DNA of 50,934 bases from Spirochaetales bacterium (GTDB lineage: Bacteria; Spirochaetota; Spirochaetia; DSM-2461), in contig QKAW01000016.1 of NCBI GenBank assembly GCA_003247135.1, positions 1-50,934 of the forward strand, given 5' to 3'. Shown here in pieces: positions 8,676 to 17,782 of the stretch. Under the pieces are notes generated by a model that was given only the letters and a program-made list of their open reading frames with translations, searched no databases and was not told the DNA's origin. The translations under genes and the position numbers were made by a program. Within the stretch, counting starts at the first letter, position 1. Every line of letters starts with the position of its first letter.

Positions 8676-9953
8676 ATGGTAACAAAAGATATTGTCTTAA
8701 AGGCATTAAGTCAAATAGAAGACCCTGATCTTCATAAAGATATTGTAACCCTTGGGTTTATAAAAGAGTTAGTTATTAATGGTGGAAATGTAAGTTTTAT
8801 TATGGAACTGACTATTGCTGGTTGTCCTTTAAAAAATATGTTTAAATCCGAAGCTGAAAAACTTGTTTCAGCTATTGATGGAGTTGAAAAAGTGCATATT
8901 GTAATGTCTTCCAGGGATAAGAAAAACAGTAATAAAAGTGATAGTCTTGCAAATGTAAAAAATATAATTGCTGTAGCATCAGCCAAGGGTGGTGTTGGAA
9001 AATCTACAGTTTCTGCAACTCTGGCAAGTGAATTTGCGGCTAAAGGTTTTAAAGTTGGGCTTTTGGATACTGATCTTTTTGGACCATCTGTTCCTACACT
9101 TTTTAATCAACACGATGCAAAAATATATCAGAGGGACAAAATGTTTATTCCTCATGATTTTAACGGAATTAAACTTATGTCATTCGGGTTTTTAATGGGT
9201 GATTCCCCTGCGATAATGCGTGGGCCTATGGTTTCCAGCTATATTCAGCAAATTTTAACATCAGTTGAATGGGGAGAACTTGACTATCTGTTTATTGATA
9301 TGCCTCCCGGAACTGGGGATATTCAGTTAACAATTTCTCAAACAATTAAGCTAGATGGGGCAATTATTGTAACAACCAGATCCTCACTCTCCCTTGTAGA
9401 TGTTGTTAAGGGTATTTTAATGTTTGAAAAGGTAGAGATACCAATTCTTGGTGTTGTTGAGAATATGTCCCACTTTATTTGTGACAACTGTGATAAAGAG
9501 CACCATATTTTTGGAGAACAGAGAGGTGATCTGTCTGAAAGATTCGGTATAGAGACTCTGGCCCATATTCCAATAGAAGCCGGCAGAGCTGTGCCATTTG
9601 ATAAATACTCATCGAACAAACTTAACAGTGATCTGGTTGATTCTATAATTAGACAATTGGGAATTCTCCACTCTAATGCTACTGCTAGACCAACTGTCGA
9701 GTTAACAGATTCAGATATAATTGTTAAGTGGGATGATGGAGACACAAAGAAGATTCCTAACATAAAACTAAGGGATAACTGCAAATGTGCTCTATGTGTT
9801 GATGAGTATACCGGTGAAAAAGTTCTAAAAACCGAGGATATCCCTAAGGATATCCATGGTCTTGAAGTGACTGCACTGGGTAATTACGCAGTGTCTATTA
9901 AATGGAGTGATGGACACTCTTCAAGTATCTACCCATACAGTTCACTAAGATAG
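8676..9953 (+). CDS. Mrp/ApbC Fe-S cluster carrier ATPase with DUF59 and DUF971 domains
   Basis: A 425-residue cytosolic protein of the Mrp/NBP35 family, which carries and inserts [4Fe-4S] clusters. Order: DUF59/MIP18-like domain (about 1-80, with AGCPL), P-loop domain (95-325) with deviant Walker A KGGVGKST at 104-111 and the cluster-binding pair CDNC (Cys269/Cys272), then a DUF971 domain (about 340-425) with its own CKCALC cysteines. The three-part order matches plastid HCF101; most bacterial Mrp proteins have only the first two parts. AGGAG precedes the start. Its stop abuts the stop of the convergent lipoprotein gene. Confidence 0.92.
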   Translation: MVTKDIVLKALSQIEDPDLHKDIVTLGFIKELVINGGNVSFIMELTIAGCPLKNMFKSEAEKLVSAIDGVEKVHIVMSSRDKKNSNKSDSLANVKNIIAVASAKGGVGKSTVSATLASEFAAKGFKVGLLDTDLFGPSVPTLFNQHDAKIYQRDKMFIPHDFNGIKLMSFGFLMGDSPAIMRGPMVSSYIQQILTSVEWGELDYLFIDMPPGTGDIQLTISQTIKLDGAIIVTTRSSLSLVDVVKGILMFEKVEIPILGVVENMSHFICDNCDKEHHIFGEQRGDLSERFGIETLAHIPIEAGRAVPFDKYSSNKLNSDLVDSIIRQLGILHSNATARPTVELTDSDIIVKWDDGDTKKIPNIKLRDNCKCALCVDEYTGEKVLKTEDIPKDIHGLEVTALGNYAVSIKWSDGHSSSIYPYSSLR

Positions 9954-12515
9954 CTACTCGTTGTAATTTGGTGCATATCCTCCATTAGAGTATGCACCTT
10001 TCTCATTTACATGTCCTCTAGTTAATGAACCTACCATTGATGAGTAGTTGTTTGCCTGACTCAATGTAGGGAATTCATCGGTTATTTCAAGAGAGTAATC
10101 TCCTAGGGCATAGTTTGTATATATTGCTTCATTATCCCAGGTAACAGTTAATGTATTTGGTGGAGCTAAAGCAATGCTATCAATAAAGAGATTGTTAATA
10201 TCCTGTAAACTTGAGTTACTTGTACTAACATACTTTCCACCAACTTTTAATACATTATTTCTGAAGTATGGATAAATATTTAAACTGGAAATGTACAATC
10301 CTTCGTTAAATGAGCCAGATATAATATTATTGTCTATTGTATAGACAGAAGTTGATGAACTCTCTGTAATATTTATAGCTATAGGAGTGCTTGAACCCTT
10401 ACCTATAATTGTATTTCTTCTAATATTTGCCGTAATCTGACTATCGGAATTATTAGCAAAATATATTGCATTACTGTTTTCGGCAACCAGTACAGAGTTA
10501 TCCAAAGTAATTATGGAGCCACCTTTTGGATAAAATACTTCAAATACTATATCATACTCGTTATCAATTACCTCTAACCTACTGTTTGTTATTGTTGTAT
10601 CTCCTCCTCTGTTAGTACTGGAAGTTCCAACCCTTACTACCCTGCTGGATGTCTTATTAATATAGGCACCATCAATTTTTAATACTGAGTTTCCACTAGT
10701 ATTTCCGGAAACTATTCCGTTCCAATTTGTTCCAGAGGCTGTTAATTTAACTCTTCTATTATCAATTCCATAAACTTCAAGTGTTCCTCCATTTATAATT
10801 CCATATCCTGTACCAAATGCCAGAGTAACTCCAGGGTAGATAACAAGTGTGCTACCTTCCCCAATAGTAATATCTCCATTAACATTTATTACTGTAGCTG
10901 CATCCCCCGGTGCTATATATTTTGTTCCGGATATTATTGATAAACCACTAGATAGTGATGTTATCTCTGTTCCTGTAAATACAGGGGTAAGAGTTACAGT
11001 TTTACTATCCTGGGTTAGAGTGCTGTAATCAGCTGTAACCTGAACATCGGTATTATAATATAAAATATCTTTAGAAATAGTAAAATTACCGGTTGCAGTT
11101 CCATTAACCAAAGTGATGGTAGATGGAGTAATGGTATAACCGCTATCTGTACCGACTGAAATACTTCCACTAAAACCGGTTGCTGTAATACCATTTTCAT
11201 TTGTTACAGTAACAGTGTAGGATGTTGATTGATTATTACCAATTGTAGCCGGTGCTGAGAGAGCTATTTTTGAGGCGGTTAATGAAGCATTTGCAGATAG
11301 ATTAATTGTATATGTGCCTTCATCACTATCTGAATTTGCAATTGTAACTGTCGCAGTTTTATTGCCTGTTGTACCTGTTGGGCTATAGGTTACAACAAAT
11401 GTCACAGAGCTTCCGGGATTTATTGTTGAACCTGAAACCTGGGTAGTTATAGCAAAAAGTGATGCATCTGTTCCTGTAATTGTTATAGGTGTTGATCCTG
11501 AAAGTGTTAAAACTTCTCCACCTATATTTTTAATTACAAATGTAGCAATTTTACTTCCACCTAACTCCATTCCACCTACATTAAAAGTACCTCCTGAGAC
11601 TGTATCAAAGTTGTCAACTAACAGACTAATTTCTGCTGGGCCTGTTGGAACAACAGCTGTAGCAGTTAAATTTAATATATATGTTCCTTCATCACTGTCT
11701 GAATTGGAGACTGTAATAGTAGCATTTTTTGCTCCTGCAGTTCCTGTAGGTGCAAAGGTTACTACAAATGTCCCAGAACCACCTGCAGCAACAGTTGTTC
11801 CGGAAAAGGCTGTTGATACTGTATATAAACCTGAATCAGTTCCGGAAATAACTATAGGTGTAGCTCCATTTAAGGTTAATTCACTACTACCGCTATTTTT
11901 TATTGTAATAGTAACATCTTTTGTTAGACCAGTGTTTAAACTTCCAAAGTCATAGCTTGTTCCTAATAAATATTCAGTATTATTTATAAATAGTCCAATC
12001 TCAGCATTTGGAGAGGTCTGGGTTTCTGTAGCTGTTGCCTGTAAATTAATTACATAAACAGCCTCGTCTGAGTCGGAGTTATTAATAGTTATAGATGAAT
12101 TTTTTACACCCTCACTACCTGTAGGTGTAAAGGTTACTGCAAATGTTCCTGAACCACCCGCTGCAATAGTCGTACCGGAAAAAGGAGTTGTTATTGCAAA
12201 TAGAGTGGAATCAGTTCCAGTTAAAGTTATAGGTGTACTACCTGTAAGATTTAGAACAGCATTTCCACTATTTTTAACTGTAAAAGTAACACTTTTTGTC
12301 TCTCCAATTTTAGTTGAACCCATATCATAGGTTGCACCGGAGACTTTTACCACCGAGGCTATCTCAACACTTATCTCAGGTGAAGTGTTCACAGTTGGAT
12401 CCTCATTTCCTGAATCATTATCCTTTGGTACAGCTGGAGGAGGTAATAAAAAACATCCAGTGACCATAATTATAAAAAAATAGACAATAATAGATTTACA
12501 ATTTAAAAGTTTCAT
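9954..12515 (-). CDS. Choice-of-anchor-D / parallel beta-helix lipoprotein
   Basis: An 853-residue predicted surface or periplasmic lipoprotein. The leader ends in VTGC (Cys21). Three copies of an ASPM-SPD-2-Hydin-like (choice-of-anchor D) domain occupy residues 47-162, 172-287 and 293-410, each with a DxGxxxxG strand, the core TxxIxGTDxxLxxxxT and the ending NSDSDE. Residues 413-510 look like a bacterial Ig-like domain (TNENGI, VNGTATGNFTI). From about 520 a right-handed beta-helix region is suggested by ITIGEGSTLVIYPGV, IYFANNSDSQITANI and similar short strands. No catalytic residues recognised; adhesion or structural role is inferred. TAAGGAG precedes the ATG. Confidence 0.85.
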   Translation of the reverse strand: MKLLNCKSIIVYFFIIMVTGCFLLPPPAVPKDNDSGNEDPTVNTSPEISVEIASVVKVSGATYDMGSTKIGETKSVTFTVKNSGNAVLNLTGSTPITLTGTDSTLFAITTPFSGTTIAAGGSGTFAVTFTPTGSEGVKNSSITINNSDSDEAVYVINLQATATETQTSPNAEIGLFINNTEYLLGTSYDFGSLNTGLTKDVTITIKNSGSSELTLNGATPIVISGTDSGLYTVSTAFSGTTVAAGGSGTFVVTFAPTGTAGAKNATITVSNSDSDEGTYILNLTATAVVPTGPAEISLLVDNFDTVSGGTFNVGGMELGGSKIATFVIKNIGGEVLTLSGSTPITITGTDASLFAITTQVSGSTINPGSSVTFVVTYSPTGTTGNKTATVTIANSDSDEGTYTINLSANASLTASKIALSAPATIGNNQSTSYTVTVTNENGITATGFSGSISVGTDSGYTITPSTITLVNGTATGNFTISKDILYYNTDVQVTADYSTLTQDSKTVTLTPVFTGTEITSLSSGLSIISGTKYIAPGDAATVINVNGDITIGEGSTLVIYPGVTLAFGTGYGIINGGTLEVYGIDNRRVKLTASGTNWNGIVSGNTSGNSVLKIDGAYINKTSSRVVRVGTSSTNRGGDTTITNSRLEVIDNEYDIVFEVFYPKGGSIITLDNSVLVAENSNAIYFANNSDSQITANIRRNTIIGKGSSTPIAINITESSSTSVYTIDNNIISGSFNEGLYISSLNIYPYFRNNVLKVGGKYVSTSNSSLQDINNLFIDSIALAPPNTLTVTWDNEAIYTNYALGDYSLEITDEFPTLSQANNYSSMVGSLTRGHVNEKGAYSNGGYAPNYNE
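11286..12377 (-). repeat. Three in-gene repeats coding choice-of-anchor-D domains
   Basis: Three tandem units of about 350-375 bases inside the 853-residue lipoprotein gene, encoding residues 47-162, 172-287 and 293-410. The protein similarity is high in the core (SGTTIAAGGSGTF versus SGTTVAAGGSGTF; NSDSDE in all three). The bases are also recognisably similar, which suggests duplication within the gene and a possible site of copy-number change. Confidence 0.8.
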
Positions 12516-12614
12516 AAATTACTCCTTAGAATAAATTCTAATACTCATTAAAATGATTATCAAACTATTGTATTAAAAATTAGCTTAATATAGTCTTCTT
12601 CTGGAGTTTTTTAA

Positions 12615-13940
12615 ATGAATAAAAAGATGACTACGCTCTCATTGGCATTTCCACTCTTTATTGAGACTTTTTTAAGAACACTGTTAATGAATGTTGATAC
12701 AATAATGTTAAGCCGTTATTCAGATAAGGCTGTAGCAGCTGTTGGGTTAATTCAGCAATTCGGAATGTTTATCATGATTCTCTATATGATGGGTGCATCC
12801 GGGGCAAGTATTCTTGTCTCACAGAATCTAGGTGCAAAAAATCATGAAACAGCCTCAAAAATATCCCAGGCAGCCCTGTTTTTTAATATTTTTGCAGGAA
12901 TAATACTGAGTATAATCCTCTATCTGTTAACTGAGACAATTCTTGGAAATCTAAAACTGGAAGATGATGTTAGAAATTACGGAATCCAATATTTTAAAAT
13001 ATATGTTCTATTTTCAACATTCCAGGCAATCAGTCTTGTTTTTTCTAACATTATCAGGAGCTACGGTTACTCCTATACTCCAATGTTTGTTAATGTTTTA
13101 ACTAATATTATAAATATTGTTGGAAATTATCTGTTAATATTCGGAAATTTCGGCTTTCCAAGGCTGGGGGTACAGGGAGTAGCAATATCAACCGTTATCA
13201 GTCAGGGTACAGGGGCAATAATTTTAGGTATTTTAGTATACAGAAAACCTGAGATTAATATGTTCATCAGAGTAAAATTTATTAATATTAAAAGATTTAT
13301 TACAAATATTCTTAAAGTTGGGGTTCCGGCTGCCGGAGAATTCCTCTCCTACAATCTTGCTCAAATATTAATAATCTATTTTGTTACACTTCTTGGAACA
13401 AACTCTCTGGCTTCCTACTCCTATGCATCAAATTTTACAAGAGCCTCTTTTATGCTTGCGATCTCCATAGGTAGTGCATCCCAGATTCTTGTAGGATATT
13501 ATGCAGGAGCCGGAAATATGGACAAAGCCTACACTCTTTGTAAAAGAAATCTTAAATGGGGTATACTATTCTCAGGTCTTTCTACGGTTTTGATTGCAAT
13601 TTTTAGAAACTTCCTATTGGGAAAATTAACTCAAAACAGTGAAATAATTGCAATTACATCGGTATTACTTCTAATATCTGTATTTCATGAAATTGGGCGT
13701 CCAATGAATCTAATAATTATTGCAGCACTCAGAGGTGCGGGAGATGTAAAATTTCCGGTTTACACAGGAATTATTATGCAATGGAGTATATCTGTAACCC
13801 TAGCATATCTTTTCGGGATTCGTTTAGGATATGGTTTAGCTGGAATATGGGCTGCCAGAGCATTTGAAGAGTGGATAAGAGGATTCATAATGGTTAAAAG
13901 ATGGTCCTCAAGAAGATGGGAGAGTAAAGTTCTAGTATAG
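12615..13940 (+). CDS. MATE family efflux transporter
   Basis: A 441-residue membrane protein with about twelve helices in two MatE halves. It starts with LAFPLFIETFLRTLLMNVDTIMLSRYSD and contains the family segment GASGASILVSQNLGA and, in the second half, GVPAAGEF. MATE proteins expel cationic drugs or metabolites in exchange for H+ or Na+; the substrate here is unknown. GGAG lies before the ATG. Divergent from the repeat lipoprotein, with about 100 bases between. Confidence 0.92.
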   Translation: MNKKMTTLSLAFPLFIETFLRTLLMNVDTIMLSRYSDKAVAAVGLIQQFGMFIMILYMMGASGASILVSQNLGAKNHETASKISQAALFFNIFAGIILSIILYLLTETILGNLKLEDDVRNYGIQYFKIYVLFSTFQAISLVFSNIIRSYGYSYTPMFVNVLTNIINIVGNYLLIFGNFGFPRLGVQGVAISTVISQGTGAIILGILVYRKPEINMFIRVKFINIKRFITNILKVGVPAAGEFLSYNLAQILIIYFVTLLGTNSLASYSYASNFTRASFMLAISIGSASQILVGYYAGAGNMDKAYTLCKRNLKWGILFSGLSTVLIAIFRNFLLGKLTQNSEIIAITSVLLLISVFHEIGRPMNLIIIAALRGAGDVKFPVYTGIIMQWSISVTLAYLFGIRLGYGLAGIWAARAFEEWIRGFIMVKRWSSRRWESKVLV

Positions 13941-13954
13941 TTGTTATAGTATAG

Positions 13955-13983
13955 TTGACTAAAACAACGCTTAAAACTATTAT
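13955..13983 (+). promoter_or_regulatory. Sigma70-type promoter of the acetate transporter gene
   Basis: TTGACT at 13955-13960 and TATTAT at 13978-13983 are separated by exactly 17 bases. The predicted start near 13990 leaves a leader of about 30 bases that contains the AGGAG ribosome site before the ATG at 14020. One of the two clearest promoter matches in the window. Confidence 0.65.
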
Positions 13984-14019
13984 ATTTATTCGCTTTATAA
14001 AATATATAGGAGTTTTTAT

Positions 14020-14610
14020 ATGTCAGATAATTTAACAAATGTTAAAATTGTTGATAACAGTGCTAACCCGGCACCACTAGGGCTTGTAGGATTCGGTTTA
14101 ACAACAATTTTATTAAATTTTCACAATGCAGGTTTCTTCCCATTAAATTCAATGATTATGGGAATGGGAATTGCAGTTGGTGGTGTAGCCCAAGTAATTG
14201 CAGGTATTCTGGAGTCGCAAAAAAAGAATACTTTTGGAACAACAGCATTTACTCTATACGGTTTTTTCTGGATTAGTCTTGTAATTACATGGACTTTCCC
14301 AAAACTGGGTGTTGCTGATGCTTCTTCTGCATATGCAATGGGATTCTATTTACTATTTTGGGGTATCTTTACTTTAGGGATGTTCTTTGGAACATTAAAG
14401 CTTAACAGAGCTCTTCAAGTTGTATTTAGTTCTCTTGCACTACTATTCTTCTTACTTGCAATTGGTGATTTCTCAGAAAATCATGTAGTAAAAACAGTTG
14501 CCGGATTTGAAGGAATCTTCTGTGGTCTATCTGCACTTTATACTGCAATTGCCCAGGTTTTAAATGAAATCTACGGAAAAGAGATTTTACCTATTGGTGT
14601 AGTTAAATAA
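14020..14610 (+). CDS. Acetate/succinate transporter, GPR1/FUN34/YaaH (SatP) family
   Basis: A 196-residue inner-membrane protein with six helices. It carries the family signature NPAPLGLVGFGLTT (residues 15-28) in front of TM1 and the length usual for bacterial SatP. The family imports or exports acetate and succinate with protons. It has its own promoter and a strong terminator, so it is probably a single-gene unit. Assignment to the family is firm; direction and preferred substrate are not readable. Confidence 0.93.
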   Translation: MSDNLTNVKIVDNSANPAPLGLVGFGLTTILLNFHNAGFFPLNSMIMGMGIAVGGVAQVIAGILESQKKNTFGTTAFTLYGFFWISLVITWTFPKLGVADASSAYAMGFYLLFWGIFTLGMFFGTLKLNRALQVVFSSLALLFFLLAIGDFSENHVVKTVAGFEGIFCGLSALYTAIAQVLNEIYGKEILPIGVVK

Positions 14611-14630
14611 CTTAAAGCTAAAGCATAATT

Positions 14631-14662
14631 AAAGGGACTCACATTGAGTCTCTTTTTTTTTT
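14631..14662 (+). terminator. Rho-independent terminator after the acetate transporter
   Basis: GGGACTCA pairs with TGAGTCTC across a CAT loop, one pair being G-T, and AAA/TTT extends the stem. A run of about ten T follows directly. It lies 20 bases after the stop of the acetate transporter gene and separates it from the following two-gene unit. Confidence 0.9.
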
Positions 14663-14722
14663 GGTACAAAAATTGCATCTTCTTTTATAGACATTAAAAA
14701 CTGGGTTATATAACAAATTATG

Positions 14723-14736
14723 TAACATTAATGTTA
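14723..14736. promoter_or_regulatory. 14-bp perfect palindrome, candidate operator
   Basis: TAACATTAATGTTA reads the same on both strands and ends 14 bases before the ATG at 14751, just ahead of the AAGGAG ribosome site. A related inverted repeat with TAACA/TGTTA arms occurs at 22114-22140. The position would suit a repressor of the two downstream genes; the bound protein is unknown. Confidence 0.45.
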
Positions 14737-14750
14737 ATGAAGGAGATTGT

Positions 14751-15059
14751 ATGAACACAAACGTAAGGCCATTTGATAAAGTTAAAGATATTATAAATAA
14801 AACAGGACTGGATATAAGTTATTATTATGATGATCTTATCTTCTCTGATCACTCTCTATTTATTATTCAATTTCATGATAAAGACCCTGAGATTCTTAAA
14901 CTGTTTTTTAACAAGGATTGCGAATTTGACAAAAAGATTAAGTTTAAAGATATACTTTGCAAAGAGTCAGAAAAATTGGGATTTTTAATGTTGGATGAAG
15001 GCACATTTTACATAACAGAGAATCCTGAAAACAGGGAGATTAGTATACATTATGAATAA
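14751..15059 (+). CDS. Small protein of unknown function upstream of FeoC-like gene
   Basis: A 102-residue acidic soluble protein with no signal peptide or membrane segment. I do not recognise a family. It has two cysteines (CEFD, LCKES) but no metal-binding cluster, and alternates beta-strand-like segments (SLFIIQFHD, GFLMLDEGTFYITE). AAGGAG precedes the ATG, and a 14-bp palindrome sits directly upstream. Its end overlaps the start of the FeoC-like gene by 8 bases, so the two are almost certainly made together. Confidence 0.7.
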   Translation: MNTNVRPFDKVKDIINKTGLDISYYYDDLIFSDHSLFIIQFHDKDPEILKLFFNKDCEFDKKIKFKDILCKESEKLGFLMLDEGTFYITENPENREISIHYE

Positions 15060-15300
15060 GATTGAAGATTTACTCACAAAAAGAAGGACTATATCAATAT
15101 CAAATATTTGTGAAACACTGGATTATTCTGTTGAAGATGCTCTTCCTCTTTTAAAAAAACTTGAAGAGAGCAAGAAAATTAGAGTAGTTAACTCTCCTTG
15201 TACCCTGGACTGTAGTAGCTGCTCAACCTGTGGTGATGAGCAGCAGAGTAAATACAGTGATACAACAATTATTGTTTCTTTACTGGGGATGCAGATTTAG
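15052..15300 (+). CDS. FeoC-like winged-helix protein with Cys cluster
   Basis: An 82-residue protein. Residues 1-50 form a winged helix (ISISNICETLDYSVEDALPLLKKLEES). A Cys-rich wing, CTLDCSSCSTCG (C-x3-C-x2-C-x2-C, residues 50-61), follows. This is the layout of FeoC-like regulators, small Fe-S or metal-sensing partners of ferrous iron transport. No feoA or feoB is in this window, so its target here is unknown. Its last 32 bases overlap the end of the convergent MFS gene. Confidence 0.7.
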   Translation: MNKIEDLLTKRRTISISNICETLDYSVEDALPLLKKLEESKKIRVVNSPCTLDCSSCSTCGDEQQSKYSDTTIIVSLLGMQI

Positions 15301-16432
15301 ATACTATTGAAAATAGTATTATTAGTATTAATAAAAATATTGGTGATACAATAAAGCTGGTATGTAATCCATATTTATCACCAATTATTCCCATTATTAA
15401 TGATGATGAACTATATCCCGGAACTCCAAAGCAGGATAAAAAGATCATAAGTATTGTTAAATCAACCTTCATTATTGATCCGGCATAAGATTGAATACTT
15501 GGCCATAAACATGCAATTGAGAGTCCCATAATAAAAATTAGAACAAAGATAGTATAGATACTGACAGTTAAATAGAAAATAATACTAAACAGAAGTCCAA
15601 AAACAAGTGATACAAGAATAATATTCTTTATCTTAATTTTATGAACCATCTTACTGGTTACAAGCCGACCAATAACCATACCAATTGCAAATAGTGCTGC
15701 ACCTAATGCTCCAACTCTTGGTGCTGCTCCAAACTGTAACTGAATATAACTTGCACTCCAGAAGGCAAAAGCACTCTCAGCTCCTCCGGCAAAGAAAAGA
15801 GAGAAACCCAGGAGCCAGAATTTTGGCATGGATATTATCTCCCCCATGTGGCTGAAATCAGTTCTTGATTTTGGAAGTGTTAAACTCCTGCTTGATGGAA
15901 ATATGGGAATAATTACTAAAACAGCTACAGATAGAATAACAAATATTAACCTCCATGAAACACCTCGAGTTAAGAGATCTCCAAATATAAGAACACTAAA
16001 TGTTACTCCAATTGGCCAAAAAGCGTGAAGTAAGTTCATCTTCTTTCCACCATCATTAGGATGTAGATCCTCTACCAGTGGAGTTAATAAACCTTCAAGA
16101 AATCCCTGACCAAACCCAATAACAATTATTAGAAAAGCAGAAAGAAGATATGTATCACTTTTTGTAAAAAGAAATAGCCCTAGGGATAGTATTAAAAGCG
16201 AGAATTTAATGATTTTAATTTTTCCAAACTTTCCTGCAAAATAACTGCTGGATAGAAGAACAAAAAACTGTACCATTGAGGCAATAAACCCCAAGGAGCC
16301 CCCCTGCGTCAGGTTGAAAGATATCTCTTCAGACATTTTAACTAGACAAATAGGTAAAACTGAAGCACTTGCTGCATAAATAAACATTGTCGCCATAGAA
16401 GCAACATCTGTTCTTTTTCTTAAATTATCCAT
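15269..16432 (-). CDS. MFS transporter
   Basis: A membrane protein of 387 residues from this start, with about twelve helices in two halves. It has sugar/metabolite-type MFS features such as GFGQGFLEGLLTPLVEDLHP in the first half and the motif AFWPIGVTFSVL. I chose the ATG at 16432 because AGAGGA lies 5 bases upstream and the start overlaps the aldo/keto reductase stop by 8 bases; a start at 16453 would add seven residues but has a poorer site. Its C-terminal codons overlap the FeoC-like gene on the other strand. Substrate unknown. Confidence 0.87.
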   Translation of the reverse strand: MDNLRKRTDVASMATMFIYAASASVLPICLVKMSEEISFNLTQGGSLGFIASMVQFFVLLSSSYFAGKFGKIKIIKFSLLILSLGLFLFTKSDTYLLSAFLIIVIGFGQGFLEGLLTPLVEDLHPNDGGKKMNLLHAFWPIGVTFSVLIFGDLLTRGVSWRLIFVILSVAVLVIIPIFPSSRSLTLPKSRTDFSHMGEIISMPKFWLLGFSLFFAGGAESAFAFWSASYIQLQFGAAPRVGALGAALFAIGMVIGRLVTSKMVHKIKIKNIILVSLVFGLLFSIIFYLTVSIYTIFVLIFIMGLSIACLWPSIQSYAGSIMKVDLTILMIFLSCFGVPGYSSSSLIMGIIGDKYGLHTSFIVSPIFLLILIILFSIVSKSASPVKKQ

Positions 16433-17654
16433 TATTTCCTCTTTTTTTTCCATTCATTACTTTTCTTCCAGCAGATGCTATTATTTTTACTACTGGTTTT
16501 TCAAGATCCCTCTGAACAAGTTTAAATTTCTCTCTAACAGGTATAAACTGAGGACATTTTCTTTCGCAAAGTCCGCAATTTGTACAGGTTGAAGTCCAAT
16601 GAGGTTTTCCATCCTTTGTCTGAATTCCCAAATATGCAGCATGATATAGCAACCCCTCTCTTTTAGAGAACATATGATAGTTGTTTAAATTTTTAAAGGC
16701 TGCAGGAATATCAATACCTGCGGGACAAGGCATACAGTAGGCACAGCCTGTACAGGGAACCTGTTGGAGTTCATTAAATTTATCTCTTACACTCTGTATT
16801 GTATCCTTCTCCTCTTCTGTTAAACTGTTAACAAAAGAGTCTGAACAGATTTTGATATTCTCTTTAATATGATTATCATCATTCATTCCTGATAAAACAA
16901 GGGTTACAGCTGGATGGTTTAGAATAAATCTTAAAGCCCAATCAGCTGGAGTTCTTTTTACCGGTGCATTCCGATATATTTTATCAACACCCTTTGGCAT
17001 TTTTGAAACAAGGGAACCTCCTCTTAGTGGCTCCATTATAATTACACCCATCCCTTTTTTATGGGCATACTCTATCCCCTCTATACCGGCTTGAAAATGT
17101 ATATCAACTATATTGTACTGTATCTGTACAAAATCGAAATTATAACCATCTGCAATCTTTATAAAGTCCTCTTTTTTACCATGAAAAGAGAAGCCCATTT
17201 TTTTTACTTTTCCCTCTTTTTTTACCCTGTCCATAAACTCAATAATTCCAAAAGAGAGCATTTTTTCCCAACTGGAACCATTCATGGAGTGAAGAAGATA
17301 GTAATCAATATAATCAACCTGTAACTTTTCCAACTGTTTATTAAAAATGGTTTCTATAGACTCTCTGTTATTAATCATCATACATGGTAGTTTTGTAGCT
17401 ATTTTTACCTTTTCTCTATATCCGTCTTTTAGAACATACTCACCCAGAAAAGATTCTGATGCGCCTAAATGATAGGGATATGCAGTATCCAGATAGTTTA
17501 CTCCATTATCTATAGCATAACGAATCTGGCTTAAAGCTTTTTCCTTATTTATTAAATTAGATGCAGCACCACCGACAAGTGTAGGCAGTCGCATGCATCC
17601 ATAACCCAGTACTGATAATTTTTCATCACTATTCGGCATAGTTCGATATTGCAT
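16425..17654 (-). CDS. Aldo/keto reductase with C-terminal 2[4Fe-4S] ferredoxin domain
   Basis: A 409-residue cytosolic protein. Residues 1-280 are an aldo/keto reductase barrel with the expected tetrad Asp56, Tyr61, Lys88 and His122. The C-terminal part has two ferredoxin-type clusters, CTGCAYCMPCP (about 299) and CTNCGLCERKCP (about 360). Such ferredoxin-tailed AKRs are common in anaerobes and are thought to use ferredoxin or link to it; the substrate is not known. It is the first gene of a two-gene operon with the MFS transporter, with which it overlaps by 8 bases, so import and reduction of one compound is plausible. Confidence 0.9.
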   Translation of the reverse strand: MQYRTMPNSDEKLSVLGYGCMRLPTLVGGAASNLINKEKALSQIRYAIDNGVNYLDTAYPYHLGASESFLGEYVLKDGYREKVKIATKLPCMMINNRESIETIFNKQLEKLQVDYIDYYLLHSMNGSSWEKMLSFGIIEFMDRVKKEGKVKKMGFSFHGKKEDFIKIADGYNFDFVQIQYNIVDIHFQAGIEGIEYAHKKGMGVIIMEPLRGGSLVSKMPKGVDKIYRNAPVKRTPADWALRFILNHPAVTLVLSGMNDDNHIKENIKICSDSFVNSLTEEEKDTIQSVRDKFNELQQVPCTGCAYCMPCPAGIDIPAAFKNLNNYHMFSKREGLLYHAAYLGIQTKDGKPHWTSTCTNCGLCERKCPQFIPVREKFKLVQRDLEKPVVKIIASAGRKVMNGKKRGNNG

Positions 17655-17782
17655 AATTAACCTCTTACATAGCCATTATATACAATAAATTAAATTTTTA
17701 TCAAAAAAATTAATTTACTTTAAAAAATATCTTGATAACAATTCATCTTTAATGGAACATAAAAGAAAGTATAGGAGTATAT

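Noticed and set aside
9338..9784. 148-codon open frame antisense to the Mrp gene
   Set aside because: Shadow of a highly conserved gene; translation shows no motif and no start signal.
15301..15319. 8-bp hairpin ATACTATT-GAA-AATAGTAT right after the FeoC-like stop
   Set aside because: All A-T rich except one C-G pair per arm, no T-run, and it lies in the coding end of the MFS gene; not convincing as a terminator.
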